Assembly (NCBI RefSeq): GCF_014648495.1
Contig: NZ_BMRF01000003.1
Location: 186,001 to 250,000 of the forward strand
DNA from: Actinomadura cremea
Lineage (GTDB): Bacteria > Actinomycetota > Actinomycetes > Streptosporangiales > Streptosporangiaceae
DNA length: 64,000 nucleotides
Reading direction: 5' to 3'
The position numbers were made by a program, and so were the translations under genes. Of the stretch, positions 33,013-40,859 are shown one piece after another. The notes under the pieces were generated by a model that worked only from the letters and a program-made list of their open reading frames with translations, did no database searches and was not told the DNA's origin. Each line of letters begins with the position of its first letter. The first letter of the stretch is position 1.

Positions 33013-33606
33013 TTACCCCGCTCTGGGACCGCGCGGGCCGGTTCCGCTTTCGCGGGGAAGTGCGCCGAAGAGCAGGAGCCGGAAGGCGTCCGCGGTGCCG
33101 CCGGCGGTCGGGTCGCCGGTGGCGAGGCGGCGGATCGCGAGGCCGTACAGGAGCGCGACGACGGCCGGGGCGTGCCGTTCGGCGTCCGGGATGCCGAGGC
33201 CGGTGAGGACGGCGGCGGCGAGGCGGTCGTACGCCTCGACCGAGCGGGTGGACGTCTCGCGGAGGCCGGGGTCGCGGGCGGCGTGCAGGTGCAGTTCGAG
33301 GTTGGCGAGCTGCTCCGGGCCCTGCGCGAACTCGACGACGGCCTTCTCGACCTGCTCGGGGGCCTGGACGGGCGCGACGCCGGCGTCGGCGAGTTCGGTG
33401 AGGCGGGCGGTGATGCGGGCGATCTCGAGGTCGACGAAGGTCTGGAGGGCCTCGCGCAGCAGGGCGTCCTGGCTGGGGAAGTGGTAGGTCAGGGAGCCGA
33501 GGGAGACGCCGGCCGCCTTGGCGACTGCGCGGTTGGTCACGGCGCCGATGCCCTGCTCGCCGATCAGGCGGAGGGTGGCGCTGAGGATCTGGTCGCGGGC
33601 GCTCAT
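33013..33606 (-). CDS. TetR-family transcriptional regulator
   Basis: A 197-residue repressor. The N-terminal HTH is complete (ATLRLIGEQGIGAVTNRAVAKAAGVSLGSLTYHF). The C-terminal helical ligand domain (LEIARITARLTELADAG and following) is of the TetR_C class with no identifiable ligand. It is divergent from the amidase gene across 71 bases that contain a 20-bp perfect palindrome, which makes autoregulation and control of the amidase likely. Confidence 0.92.
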   Translation of the reverse strand: MSARDQILSATLRLIGEQGIGAVTNRAVAKAAGVSLGSLTYHFPSQDALLREALQTFVDLEIARITARLTELADAGVAPVQAPEQVEKAVVEFAQGPEQLANLELHLHAARDPGLRETSTRSVEAYDRLAAAVLTGLGIPDAERHAPAVVALLYGLAIRRLATGDPTAGGTADAFRLLLFGALPRESGTGPRGPRAG

Positions 33607-33643
33607 CGATGCCCAGTCTTCCGTACGGCGCGGACGCCGGATA

Positions 33644-33663
33644 TCGTTCGTTCGAACGAACGA
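33644..33663. promoter_or_regulatory. 20-bp perfect palindromic TetR operator
   Basis: TCGTTCGTTCGAACGAACGA (33644-33663) is fully self-complementary. It lies between the divergent TetR gene and the amidase gene, 14 bases before the amidase start, and is built from repeated CGTT half-sites. Confidence 0.85.
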
Positions 33664-33677
33664 GAGGTGGTGGTCGC

Positions 33678-35057
33678 GTGGACCTCGGGCTGGCGGGGCA
33701 GGCGAACGCGCTGGCGGAGGGCGACGTCTCGTCGAGGGAGCTGGTGCAGGCGTCGCTCGACGCGATCCGGCGGCGGGACGACCTCGGCGCGTTCCGGGTC
33801 GTGCGGGACGAGGCGTCCCTGCGGGAGGCCGGGGAGGCGGACGAGCGGCTGCGGTACGGCGAACGGCTGCCGCTGCTGGGCGTCCCGGTCGCGATCAAGG
33901 ACGACACGGACCTGGCGGGGGAGACGACGCCGTTCGCGGTCGCGGGGCGGCACCAGGTGGCCGCGCGGGACGCCGAGGTGGTGCGGAAGCTGCGGGCGGC
34001 CGGGGCGATCGTGGTGGGCAAGACGACGACGTGCGAGGTCGGGCTCTGGCCGTTCAGCGAGTCGCCCGAGTACGGGGTCGCGCGGAACCCGTGGAACCCC
34101 GCGTACACGCCGGGCGGTTCGTCGGGCGGGTCGGCGGCGGCCGTGGCGGCGGGGATGGTCGCGGGGGCGGTCGGGTCGGACGGCGCCGGGTCGATCCGGA
34201 TCCCGGCGGCCTGGACCGGGCTCGTCGGGATCAAGCCGCAGCGGGGCAGGGTGTCCGGGTTCCCGCACACCGATCCCTTCAACGGGATCACGGTGTGGGG
34301 GCCGCTGGCGCGCAGCGTCGAGGACGCGGCCCTGATGCTCGACGTGCTGACGGGGAGCCGGCCGGAGGACGCGTACCGGCTGGACCCGCCGGTCCGCCCG
34401 TTCGCCGAGGCGGTGCGGCGGGAGCCGGGGCGGCTGCGGGTGGCGGTGTCGTTCCGGACGGCCTTCGGCGTGAGCGGCAGGCTCGATCCGGAGGTCCGGG
34501 CGGGCGTCCAGCGGCTGGCGCGGAGGCTGACCGAGCTGGGGCACAAGGTCTTCCCCGCCGATCCCGACTACGGGCCGGTGGGGCTCGGGCTGATCCCGCG
34601 CGGGACGGCCGGGGTGGCCGACTGGCTCGACTCGATGACCGACCCGCGGCCGGAGGCCCGGACGGAGGTCGAGGCCCGGATCGGGCGCGTGGCCGGCCGG
34701 CGGCTGCTGCCGTGGGTGAGACGGATGGACCCGTACCTGTGGCGCAGGGCCGGGCGCATCTTCCGGTACGCCGACGTCGTCCTCACGCCCACGACCGCGT
34801 CCCGTCCGCTGCGGGTGGGGGCCTTCACGGGGGCCGGGTACCGCAGGACCCAGGCCGGGGCCGCGGCGGCCTGCCCCTACGCGTGGACGTGGAACGTCCT
34901 CGGGTGGCCCGGCGTGAACGTGCCCGCCGGACTCACCCGGGACGGCCTGCCGATCGGCGCGCAGCTCCTCGGCCACGACTCGGACGAGGCCACGCTGATC
35001 TCACTCGCGGCCCAGCTCGAGGCCGTCGAGGGATGGACGGAGCGGCGGGCTCAGTAG
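33678..35057 (+). CDS. amidase signature-family hydrolase
   Basis: A 459-residue amidase. The catalytic Lys is in GVPVAIKDDTD (near residue 75). The Ser/Gly-rich signature is PGGSSGGSAAAVAAG (cis-Ser), and the nucleophile Ser is in SDGAGSIRIPAAW, so the Ser-cisSer-Lys triad is complete. Family enzymes hydrolyse linear amides, or act as GatA-like subunits. The lack of gatC/gatB neighbours and the TetR control argue for a catabolic amidase. GTG 33678 follows GAGAGGTGG. The stop codon overlaps that of the convergent SDR gene by seven bases. Confidence 0.9.
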   Translation: MDLGLAGQANALAEGDVSSRELVQASLDAIRRRDDLGAFRVVRDEASLREAGEADERLRYGERLPLLGVPVAIKDDTDLAGETTPFAVAGRHQVAARDAEVVRKLRAAGAIVVGKTTTCEVGLWPFSESPEYGVARNPWNPAYTPGGSSGGSAAAVAAGMVAGAVGSDGAGSIRIPAAWTGLVGIKPQRGRVSGFPHTDPFNGITVWGPLARSVEDAALMLDVLTGSRPEDAYRLDPPVRPFAEAVRREPGRLRVAVSFRTAFGVSGRLDPEVRAGVQRLARRLTELGHKVFPADPDYGPVGLGLIPRGTAGVADWLDSMTDPRPEARTEVEARIGRVAGRRLLPWVRRMDPYLWRRAGRIFRYADVVLTPTTASRPLRVGAFTGAGYRRTQAGAAAACPYAWTWNVLGWPGVNVPAGLTRDGLPIGAQLLGHDSDEATLISLAAQLEAVEGWTERRAQ

Positions 35058-35812
35058 CCCGCGCCGGTGAGCATGCCGCCGTCCACCAGGACCTCGCTGC
35101 CGGTGCAGTAGGACGAGTCGTCCGACGCGAGGAAGACGACGAGGCCGGTGACCTCCTTCGTCTTGCCCATGCGCCCGAGCGGCAGCGCCTTCATGAAGGC
35201 GTCCGCGCTGTCGGCGGTGGCGGCGACGACGTCCTCCTGCAGGGAGAGCTGGGTCAGGACGCCGCCGGGATGGATCGAGTTCACCCGGATGTCGTCGGGG
35301 CCCAGCTCGCGGGCGGCGGCCTTCGTCAGGCCGCGGACCCCGAACTTGCTGGCGCTGTAGGCGGCGAGGCCGGACGCGCCGATGAACCCCTCGGTCGACG
35401 ACACGTTCACGATCGAGCCGCCGCCCGCGTCCCGCATCGCCGCGGTCACCGACTTCACGCCGAGCCACTGGCCGACCAGGTTGACCTCCAGGACCCGCCG
35501 GAACTCGTCGACCGACATGTCCTCGATCCGCTTGTGCCGCATGATGCCCGCGTTGTTCACCAGGACGTTCAGGGCGCCGAACGTGTCGACGGCGGTCCGG
35601 ACGGCGTTCTCCCAGTCGCCGGGGTCCGAGACGTCCATGCGGACGAACCGGACGTCGTCCCCGACGTCGGCCGCGAGCTTCGCGCCCTCCTCCTCGAGGA
35701 CGTCGCCGAACACGACCTTCGCGCCCTCGGCGACGAACCGGCGCACGTGCGCCTTGCCCATGCCGCGCGCGCCCCCGGTGATCAGCGCCACCTTGCCGTC
35801 AAGCTGTCCCAT
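35051..35812 (-). CDS. short-chain dehydrogenase/reductase (SDR)
   Basis: A 253-residue classical SDR. Cofactor loop LITGGARGMGKAH, NNAG (LVNNAGIM), active-site Ser in NVSSTEG, YxxxK in AAYSASKFGV, and C-terminal SEVLVDGG are all present. Similar enzymes are 3-alpha/20-beta-hydroxysteroid dehydrogenase-like, but the substrate is not determined. An acidic residue after the first strand (FGDVLEEEG) suggests NAD rather than NADP. AAGGAG is placed five bases before the ATG. A TetR-like site at 35849-35862 lies upstream. Confidence 0.93.
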   Translation of the reverse strand: MGQLDGKVALITGGARGMGKAHVRRFVAEGAKVVFGDVLEEEGAKLAADVGDDVRFVRMDVSDPGDWENAVRTAVDTFGALNVLVNNAGIMRHKRIEDMSVDEFRRVLEVNLVGQWLGVKSVTAAMRDAGGGSIVNVSSTEGFIGASGLAAYSASKFGVRGLTKAAARELGPDDIRVNSIHPGGVLTQLSLQEDVVAATADSADAFMKALPLGRMGKTKEVTGLVVFLASDDSSYCTGSEVLVDGGMLTGAGY

Positions 35813-35848
35813 CAACGCTCCTTCGTCTGCGCCACCGCCCGTCAAACT

Positions 35849-35862
35849 AGCGAACGCTTGGT
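35849..35862. promoter_or_regulatory. KstR2-like operator candidate upstream of SDR
   Basis: AGCGAACGCTTGGT fits AnCAAGnnCTTGnT at eight of ten fixed positions and has an AGCG-AA-CGCT core. It is 37 bases upstream of the SDR start. Weak on its own; it gains support from three similar sites in the window. Confidence 0.4.
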
Positions 35863-35878
35863 TGGCGAACAAGGGGCG

Positions 35879-36565
35879 TCAGTCCCGGAGCGCGTCCCGG
35901 GACAGGCGGTCCGCGCGCCGCGTCGTCTCCGGCAGGCGGTGGTCGGGCGCCAGGTCCAGGACGATCCGGCACGCGTCGTCGAGGCCGGCGCGGTGCCCGA
36001 CGGACACGAACACCGGCTTGACGCCGTCCTGCGTCCGCAGCACCCGCCCGACGACCTCGCCGCCGACCGTCAGCGGGCTCCCGTCGCCGCGCCGCGCGCC
36101 CGGCGCCTCGTACTCGCCGACGAACGCCGTTTTGCCGACCCCGACCGACGGCAGCCCGGTCAGCACGCCGACGTGGCAGGCGAGCCCGAACCGGCGCGGG
36201 TGCGCGACGCCGAAACCATCGCAGACCAGCAGGTCCGGGGACGTCTCCAGCCCGCGGAGCGCCTCGACCAGCGCGGGCAGCTCCCGGAAGGCGAACAGGC
36301 CGGGGACGTACGGGAACGCGGCCGTCCCGACGGCGACCGACTCCTCGACGACCCGCAGCGTGGCCGCGTCCAGGACGACCACGGCCGCGGCCAGCCGCGT
36401 CCCGGTGCCGCCGCCGTCGCCCGCGTACGAGACGTCCAGCCCGGCGACCGTGCGGGGCCGGACGGGGGCGGGGGAGTCCAGGTCGAGCAGCGGGCGGAGC
36501 CCGTCCTGGATCGCCTCCGCCGCCGCGGGCGTGCCCGGCCACGGGTGAAGATCGCGTACCTCCAT
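35879..36565 (-). CDS. nfi: endonuclease V
   Basis: A 228-residue repair nuclease that nicks DNA near deoxyinosine. Conserved features are VAGLDVSYAG (active-site Asp), AFPYVPGLFAFRELPALV (the PYIPG wedge region), LLVCDGFGVAHPRRFGLACHVG (second Asp and His), and SVGVGKTAF. The length is normal for the bacterial enzyme. It acts in the cytoplasm and is commonly a stand-alone gene. The stop is 66 bases from the SDR start, with the TetR-like site in that gap, so it is probably a separate transcript from the SDR gene. Only 13 bases separate it from the serine-hydrolase stop upstream. Confidence 0.93.
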   Translation of the reverse strand: MEVRDLHPWPGTPAAAEAIQDGLRPLLDLDSPAPVRPRTVAGLDVSYAGDGGGTGTRLAAAVVVLDAATLRVVEESVAVGTAAFPYVPGLFAFRELPALVEALRGLETSPDLLVCDGFGVAHPRRFGLACHVGVLTGLPSVGVGKTAFVGEYEAPGARRGDGSPLTVGGEVVGRVLRTQDGVKPVFVSVGHRAGLDDACRIVLDLAPDHRLPETTRRADRLSRDALRD

Positions 36566-36581
36566 GAACCGGGACGTTATC

Positions 36582-37754
36582 TCAGGACAGCGCGGCGTAC
36601 GCGGCCTCGACCAGCCGGTAGGCCCGCAGGTCGCCCGACAGCTGGTCGCCCATGAAGTTCGGCAGGTAGGCGACCGCCAGCCCGGCGGCGGGGTCGCCGA
36701 GTCCGATCGAGCCGCCCGCGCCCGTGTGGCCGAACGCCGAGTCGCGTCCGGCGGCCGGGGTGAAGAACGTCTGCGCCGGACGCATGAAACCGAGGCCGAA
36801 CGCGCTCTCGATGAGCATCGTCCGGTCGGGGCCGCTCACGCGGGTGCGCAGCGCCTCGCGGAGGGTGTCCGGGCGCAGGATCCGGCCCGCGACGAGATCG
36901 CGGTAGAAGGCGGCGAACGCGGGGGCCGTCGCGAGCATCCCGGCCGACGGCCAGCCCGCGCGCAGCACCACCGGGTTGTTGTAGCCGCCCTTGCCGGGGT
37001 GCGGGTTGTTCATCGCCCGGTTCATGGGGCTGTCCGGGTCGGTGTAGGCGCTCGCGAGCCGGTCGAGGATCGTGGCGTCGCCCGCGGGGCGCGGCGCGTC
37101 CGCCCCGCCGCCGCTCGTCACCCGGCGGCCCGCCGACATCTTCGCCGCCCGCTCGATGACGCCGTCCGGGGCGCCGATCCACAGGTCGAGGTCGCGGGCG
37201 AACTCGTCCTCGACGAACGCGCCGACCGTCCGTCCGGACAGCCGCCGCACGATCTCACCGGCCAGCCAGCCGTAGGTCAGCGCGTGGTAGCCGTGCGCCT
37301 CGCCGGGCGTCCACTCCGGCTCCTGCCCGGCCAGCTCGGCGGCCCGCGCGGGCGCGTCCGCCGCCTCCTCCGCCGACACCGGACGGGCGAACGCGGGCAG
37401 CCCCGCCTGGTGCGACAGCAGGTGCGCGGCCGTCGCGGCGTCCTTGCCCGCCGCGCCGAACTCGGGCCACCAGGCGGTGACCGGGCCGTCCACCTCGTAG
37501 GCGCCGCGCTCGGCGAGCAGCATCGCGGCGGCGGCCGTCACCGCCTTGGTGCAGGAGAACCCGAAGCAGGGCGTGTCGGCACGCCACTCGCGGCCGGTGC
37601 GGCGGTCGGCGATCCCGCCCCACAGGTCCACGACCTTGCGGTCGCCCGCGTACACCGCGATGGCGGCGCCGAGCTCGCGTCCCTCGGCGAAGTTCTGCTC
37701 GAACACCTCGCGCACACCGGCGAACGCCGGGTCGCAGTGGCCCTGCACGGTCAT
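36582..37754 (-). CDS. beta-lactamase-family serine hydrolase (esterase EstB type)
   Basis: A 390-residue protein of the class-C beta-lactamase/DD-peptidase fold. SxxK is FSCTKAVTA (Ser near residue 69), the Tyr motif is GYHALTYGWLAGEI, and the third motif is FGHTGAGGSIG in place of KTG. This HTGxGG variant is typical of esterases and not of true beta-lactamases. No signal peptide. ATG 37754 is chosen because the upstream in-frame start adds a non-conserved tail. The gene reads towards endonuclease V on the same strand and may share its transcript. Confidence 0.9.
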   Translation of the reverse strand: MTVQGHCDPAFAGVREVFEQNFAEGRELGAAIAVYAGDRKVVDLWGGIADRRTGREWRADTPCFGFSCTKAVTAAAAMLLAERGAYEVDGPVTAWWPEFGAAGKDAATAAHLLSHQAGLPAFARPVSAEEAADAPARAAELAGQEPEWTPGEAHGYHALTYGWLAGEIVRRLSGRTVGAFVEDEFARDLDLWIGAPDGVIERAAKMSAGRRVTSGGGADAPRPAGDATILDRLASAYTDPDSPMNRAMNNPHPGKGGYNNPVVLRAGWPSAGMLATAPAFAAFYRDLVAGRILRPDTLREALRTRVSGPDRTMLIESAFGLGFMRPAQTFFTPAAGRDSAFGHTGAGGSIGLGDPAAGLAVAYLPNFMGDQLSGDLRAYRLVEAAYAALS

Positions 37755-37841
37755 GGGGGTCCTGCCTTTCCACGGGGGAGTCACATCGAATCATGCACGT
37801 GCCGGGCCCGGCCGGACGCGGGCGATCTAGAGTCGGAGACG

Positions 37842-38297
37842 ATGAAGAGGCTGCTGATCGTCCACCACACCCCGTCGCCGAACCTGCAGGCGATGTACGA
37901 GGCCGTGCGCTCCGGCGCGTCCACCGACGAGGTCGAGGGCGTCGAGGTCGTGTCCCGTCCCGCGCTGACCGCGTCGCCCGTGGACGTTCTGGAGGCGGAC
38001 GGCTACCTGCTCGGCTCCCCGGTCAACCTCGGCTACCTGTCGGGCGCGCTCAAGCACTTCTTCGACCAGATCTACTACCCGTGCCTGGAGGCGACGGCCC
38101 GCCGCCCCTTCGGCGCGTACCTGCACGCCGGCGGCGACGCGACCGGGGCGCTGCGCGCCCTGGAGTCGATCACGACGGGCCTGAAGTGGCGCGCCGTCCG
38201 TCCGCCCGCGGTCGTCACCGGTGAGCCCGGCCGCGCCGCGCTCGAGGAGTGCTGGGAGCTCGGCGCGATGGTCGCCGCCGAACTCGGCACCGTCTGA
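37842..38297 (+). CDS. flavodoxin-family NAD(P)H:FMN reductase-like protein
   Basis: A 151-residue flavodoxin-fold protein. The FMN phosphate loop is LLIVHHTPSPNLQAMYEAV, the second flavin loop is DGYLLGSPVNLGYLSGALKHFFDQ, and the third is GAYLHAGGDATGALRALESI. It probably uses NAD(P)H to reduce FMN or quinone in the cytosol. GGAG precedes the ATG, and a TAGAGT hexamer eight bases upstream suggests a very short leader. Divergent from the serine hydrolase gene. Confidence 0.85.
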   Translation: MKRLLIVHHTPSPNLQAMYEAVRSGASTDEVEGVEVVSRPALTASPVDVLEADGYLLGSPVNLGYLSGALKHFFDQIYYPCLEATARRPFGAYLHAGGDATGALRALESITTGLKWRAVRPPAVVTGEPGRAALEECWELGAMVAAELGTV

Positions 38298-38388
38298 ACC
38301 GCCGCCTCCGAGGGCGTCCGGGACGCGCGACTCGCCGGGGCCGGACCGACCGGGGCGCCGGTGATCGCGGCCCCGCTAACGTGCCCGT

Positions 38389-38688
38389 ATGAGTGGATTC
38401 CGGCATGTGGTGATGTTCAAGTGGGCCGAGGGGACGACCACCGGCCAGCAGGAGGAGATCGCGGCGCGGCTCTCGGAACTGCCCGGTCTCATCCCGGAGA
38501 TCCGGGAGTACGTCATGGGCACCGACGCGGGCGTGTCACCGGGCGCGTACGACTTCGTGGTGGTCGCGGACTTCGCGGACCTGGACGCGTTCCGGGCCTA
38601 CCGGGACCATCCGGCGCACCGCACGGTCGCCGACGATCTGATCGCGCCGATCACGGCGGAACGGGCGGTCGTCCAGCACGAGCGGTGA
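38389..38688 (+). CDS. Dabb (stress-responsive A/B barrel) protein
   Basis: A 99-residue dimeric alpha/beta-barrel domain: FRHVVMFKWAEG at the start, LPGLIPEIREYVMGTDAG in the middle, DFVVVADFADLDAFRAYRDHPAH and VADDLIAPITAERAVV near the end. Dabb proteins include polyketide cyclases and uncharacterised stress proteins; the role here is open. A TAACGT hexamer (38377-38382) is six bases before the ATG without Shine-Dalgarno, indicating leaderless translation. Confidence 0.9.
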   Translation: MSGFRHVVMFKWAEGTTTGQQEEIAARLSELPGLIPEIREYVMGTDAGVSPGAYDFVVVADFADLDAFRAYRDHPAHRTVADDLIAPITAERAVVQHER

Positions 38689-38697
38689 CGGCCACCG

Positions 38698-38711
38698 AGC
38701 AAGCGCTTGTG
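38698..38711. promoter_or_regulatory. KstR2-like operator candidate
   Basis: AGCAAGCGCTTGTG matches AnCAAGnnCTTGnT at nine of ten fixed positions. It lies ten bases after the Dabb stop. No rightward gene starts nearby, so if bound, the target may be a short transcript not recognised here, or the site may be decoy or chance. Confidence 0.45.
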
Positions 38712-38832
38712 TCTGAAGCTGTTTCGGGTTAACGTCGATGTGACGCCGCCCGCCGGGGACGGATCGCGCCCCGTCTCCGGCGGACGGCCTCGAACCTCGC
38801 GTATCGCGGGACCGTTCCTCACCCGCCGCCGG

Positions 38833-38874
38833 TCATCCCCGCGCCCGCGCGTTTCATCCCCGCGCCCGCGCGTT
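38833..38874. repeat. perfect 21-bp tandem duplication over a stop codon
   Basis: The 21 bases at 38833-38853 are repeated exactly at 38854-38874. The second unit contains the last six codons and stop of the minus-strand gene ending at 38854; the first lies just outside and would encode the same residues and stop again. Confidence 0.95.
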
Positions 38875-39081
38875 CAGGATCGCGTCGCGGAGCCGCTGCG
38901 GGGTCTCGGCCTCCAGCAGTTGCGGCCCGTCCCGCAGTGGCACCATCGCCCACCACGATCCCGTCGCCGCGCCGTACCAGACCCGCACCCCGGGAAACTG
39001 CTCCTGCAGCCCGCGCGCGGTCGCGGCGCGCATGGCGGGCGTGGGCTCCCCGTGGCCCGCGGCGTCCCGATCAGCCGTCAT
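38854..39081 (-). CDS. small hypothetical protein
   Basis: A 75-residue protein with a sensible fold pattern: a helical lead (AMRAATARGLQEQFPG), then VRVWYGAATGSWWAMVPLRDG, which looks like a short beta hairpin with several Trp, then EAETPQRLRDAIL. No known motif. Similar short proteins are scattered in actinomycete genomes next to regulators. A GGGGGAGG ribosome site precedes the ATG. Its last six codons are duplicated downstream. Confidence 0.6.
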   Translation of the reverse strand: MTADRDAAGHGEPTPAMRAATARGLQEQFPGVRVWYGAATGSWWAMVPLRDGPQLLEAETPQRLRDAILNARARG

Positions 39082-39236
39082 GTCGCCCTCCCCCCGTAGA
39101 ACTCGTCCGTAACAGCGTCCCCACGGGCCACGTCATCACCCCTGCTCGGGAAGTGTGACTAAGCACACTAAGGGGGTTGCGGAGGGCACACCTCCGAAAT
39201 CGCGCGGCCGCCGCGCCCCTGGAATATCTGCCCAGG

Positions 39237-39905
39237 TCAGTGCAGGTTGATGCCGTCGAACATGACCTTCAGGTAATGCTCGGCCAGCCCCTCGGCGTTG
39301 AGCTTCCCGCCCGGCTTGAACCAGCGGATGGCGACCCACACCGTGTCGCGGATCATCCGGTAGGTGAGCTTCGGGTCGAGGTCGAGCCGGAACACGCCCT
39401 GCTCCTGACCGGCCTTCAGGGTGTCCACCCACATCTTCTCGACCTCGTCCTCGGACTTGGTCAGGTAGGCGAACCTCTCCATCCCCCTGAGGTAGTTCCA
39501 GTCGTTCTGCATCACCGTGATGGCCGCCCGGTGCGGCTCCAGCGTGCCGAACGCGGTCCGGACGAGCCCGGCGATCGTCGCGCGCGGGTCTCCGCCCTCG
39601 TCGATGACGCGGCGGTACGACGCCATGATGTCCTCGAAGAACCCGGTGAGGATCTCGTCGACGATCGACTCCTTGGAGTCGAAGTGGTGGTACAGGCTGC
39701 CCGACAGGATCCCCGCCTCTTCGGCGATGTTGCGGACCGTCGTCGCCTGGAAACCCTTCTCGGCGAACAGTTCGGCCGCCAGCTTGACCAGGTGCTCACG
39801 CCGTTCCGACGCCAGGGCCGGGGACCCCTTGCCGCGGCGGCGGCTTCCGCCCTCGCCGGAACTGCGGGTTCTGGGTCGTCCGGAATCAGCGTTCGTCGTG
39901 GTCAC
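39237..39905 (-). CDS. TetR-family regulator closely resembling KstR2
   Basis: A 222-residue repressor. After a basic, Ser/Gly-rich N-terminal tail of ~45 residues it has the HTH AELFAEKGFQATTVRNIAEEAGILSGSLYHHF. The C-terminal domain has KMWVDTLKAGQEQGVFRLDL and IRDTVWVAIRWFKPGGKL. These closely follow what I recall of mycobacterial KstR2, which senses an acyl-CoA of cholesterol ring catabolism. The longer basic tail is unusual. GTG 39905 has an AGGGGG close in front, with tight spacing. It is divergent from the HAD gene, with a KstR2-like site between. No cholesterol-ring genes are in the window. Confidence 0.8.
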   Translation of the reverse strand: MTTTNADSGRPRTRSSGEGGSRRRGKGSPALASERREHLVKLAAELFAEKGFQATTVRNIAEEAGILSGSLYHHFDSKESIVDEILTGFFEDIMASYRRVIDEGGDPRATIAGLVRTAFGTLEPHRAAITVMQNDWNYLRGMERFAYLTKSEDEVEKMWVDTLKAGQEQGVFRLDLDPKLTYRMIRDTVWVAIRWFKPGGKLNAEGLAEHYLKVMFDGINLH

Positions 39906-39924
39906 CCCCTCATTATGCCGTCTC

Positions 39925-39954
39925 GGACAACCGCTTGCTCGCCTTGCGTAGTCT
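39925..39954 (+). promoter_or_regulatory. HAD promoter overlapped by KstR2-like site
   Basis: CGGACA (39925-39930) and TAGTCT (39949-39954) are spaced 18 bases apart, and the ATG follows six bases after the -10. The KstR2-like element at 39926-39939 (ACAACCGCTTGCT region, eight of ten fixed bases) covers the -35 and part of the spacer, so a bound repressor would block this promoter and probably its own. Confidence 0.5.
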
Positions 39955-39960
39955 CGGACC

Positions 39961-40548
39961 ATGTCCGACGTGATCGTGTTCGACCTGTACGGAGTGATCG
40001 CCCGCACGCAGAGCCCGGAGGCGGTGCGGCGCATCGAGTCCCTGGCCGGCCGCTCGGGTCCGCCGTTCTGGGACGCGTACTGGTCCTGCCGTCCCGCCTA
40101 CGACGCCGGGCAGGAGAGCACCGCCTACTGGACGGACGTCGCCGCGGCCCTCGGCACCGGGTTCCCCGACGTGCCCGCCCTGATCGAGGCCGACCTCGAC
40201 AGCTGGACCGAGGTCGACGACCGCATGGTCGGCCTCGTGGGCGACCTCGCCGACGAGGGCCGCACCCTCGGCCTGCTCTCCAACATCATCGACGACCTGA
40301 TCCCCCGCATCGAGGAGAGGCACGGCTCCTGGCTGGCCCGTTTCGACGCGCTGACCTACTCCTGCCGGATCGGCGTCGCGAAGCCGGACCCCCGCGCCTA
40401 CCGTATCTGCGCCGACCGGCTGGGCGTCGACCCCGCCGACGTGGTCTTCTTCGACGACACCGAGCGCAACGTCCGCGCCGCCCGCGAGGTCGGATGGCGC
40501 GCCGAGGTCTTCACCGGTCCCGACCAAGTCCGCGCCCTCCTCTCTTGA
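39961..40548 (+). CDS. HAD-superfamily hydrolase (haloacid-dehalogenase-like subfamily IA)
   Basis: A 195-residue HAD protein. The first motif is VFDLYGVIAR: nucleophile Asp followed by Tyr where phosphatases have the second Asp, a D-x-Y pattern shared with L-2-haloacid dehalogenases. Motif II is GLLSNI (Ser), the Lys is in GVAKPDPRAY, and the acidic pair is VVFFDDTERN. Substrate unknown. The start is at the predicted transcription start, without Shine-Dalgarno. Divergent from the KstR2-like gene and ended by a strong hairpin at 40577. Confidence 0.88.
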   Translation: MSDVIVFDLYGVIARTQSPEAVRRIESLAGRSGPPFWDAYWSCRPAYDAGQESTAYWTDVAAALGTGFPDVPALIEADLDSWTEVDDRMVGLVGDLADEGRTLGLLSNIIDDLIPRIEERHGSWLARFDALTYSCRIGVAKPDPRAYRICADRLGVDPADVVFFDDTERNVRAAREVGWRAEVFTGPDQVRALLS

Positions 40549-40576
40549 CCCGCCCCGCCGGGTCTCACGCAAACGC

Positions 40577-40610
40577 CGGTGGCGGCCCCGGACGCCCGGG
40601 GCCGCCACCG
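40577..40610. terminator. 15-bp perfect hairpin, probable bidirectional terminator
   Basis: CGGTGGCGGCCCCGG (40577-40591) pairs with CCGGGGCCGCCACCG (40596-40610) over a four-base loop. It stands between the HAD gene and the minus-strand LamG remnant and is the strongest hairpin in the window. Confidence 0.85.
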
Positions 40611-40636
40611 CACGAGACCTACTTCCCCCGGTGCCG

Positions 40637-40819
40637 TCAGGGATAGGGAGGCGTGAAGATCTCCTCCTTGGCCAGTGCCCCCTGGAACACTCTGACGTCG
40701 TCGATGAAGCCCTGCCAGTACTCGGGGTCCCCGAGCGCGGAACGGCCGGCCTGCGAAGCAAAGATCCACGTGGTGGGTTCCCGGTGGTTCTTGCATGGGG
40801 CGGCGAGTTCGGGGAGGTT
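40637..40819 (-). pseudogene. 3' remnant of a LamG-domain secreted protein
   Basis: Reading leftwards from about 40819 to a TGA at 40637-40639, one frame encodes RSALGDPEYWQGFIDDVRV, then FQGALAKEEI, the classic last strands of a LamG-like jellyroll domain. Upstream in that frame there is a stop codon (near 40820) and then the start region of the prenyltransferase gene, so the first several hundred codons are missing. The terminator beyond the stop is still intact. Probably the tail of a deleted gene. Confidence 0.55.
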
Positions 40820-40859
40820 CTAATGGACGTCAAGTCCAATAAACGATCATCCCCCGGGG

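Noticed and set aside
33518-36655. A plus-strand open frame of about 1,000 codons across amidase, SDR and endonuclease V
   Set aside because: It overlaps the amidase in another frame, then runs antisense to two genes with clear catalytic motifs. No recognisable domain.
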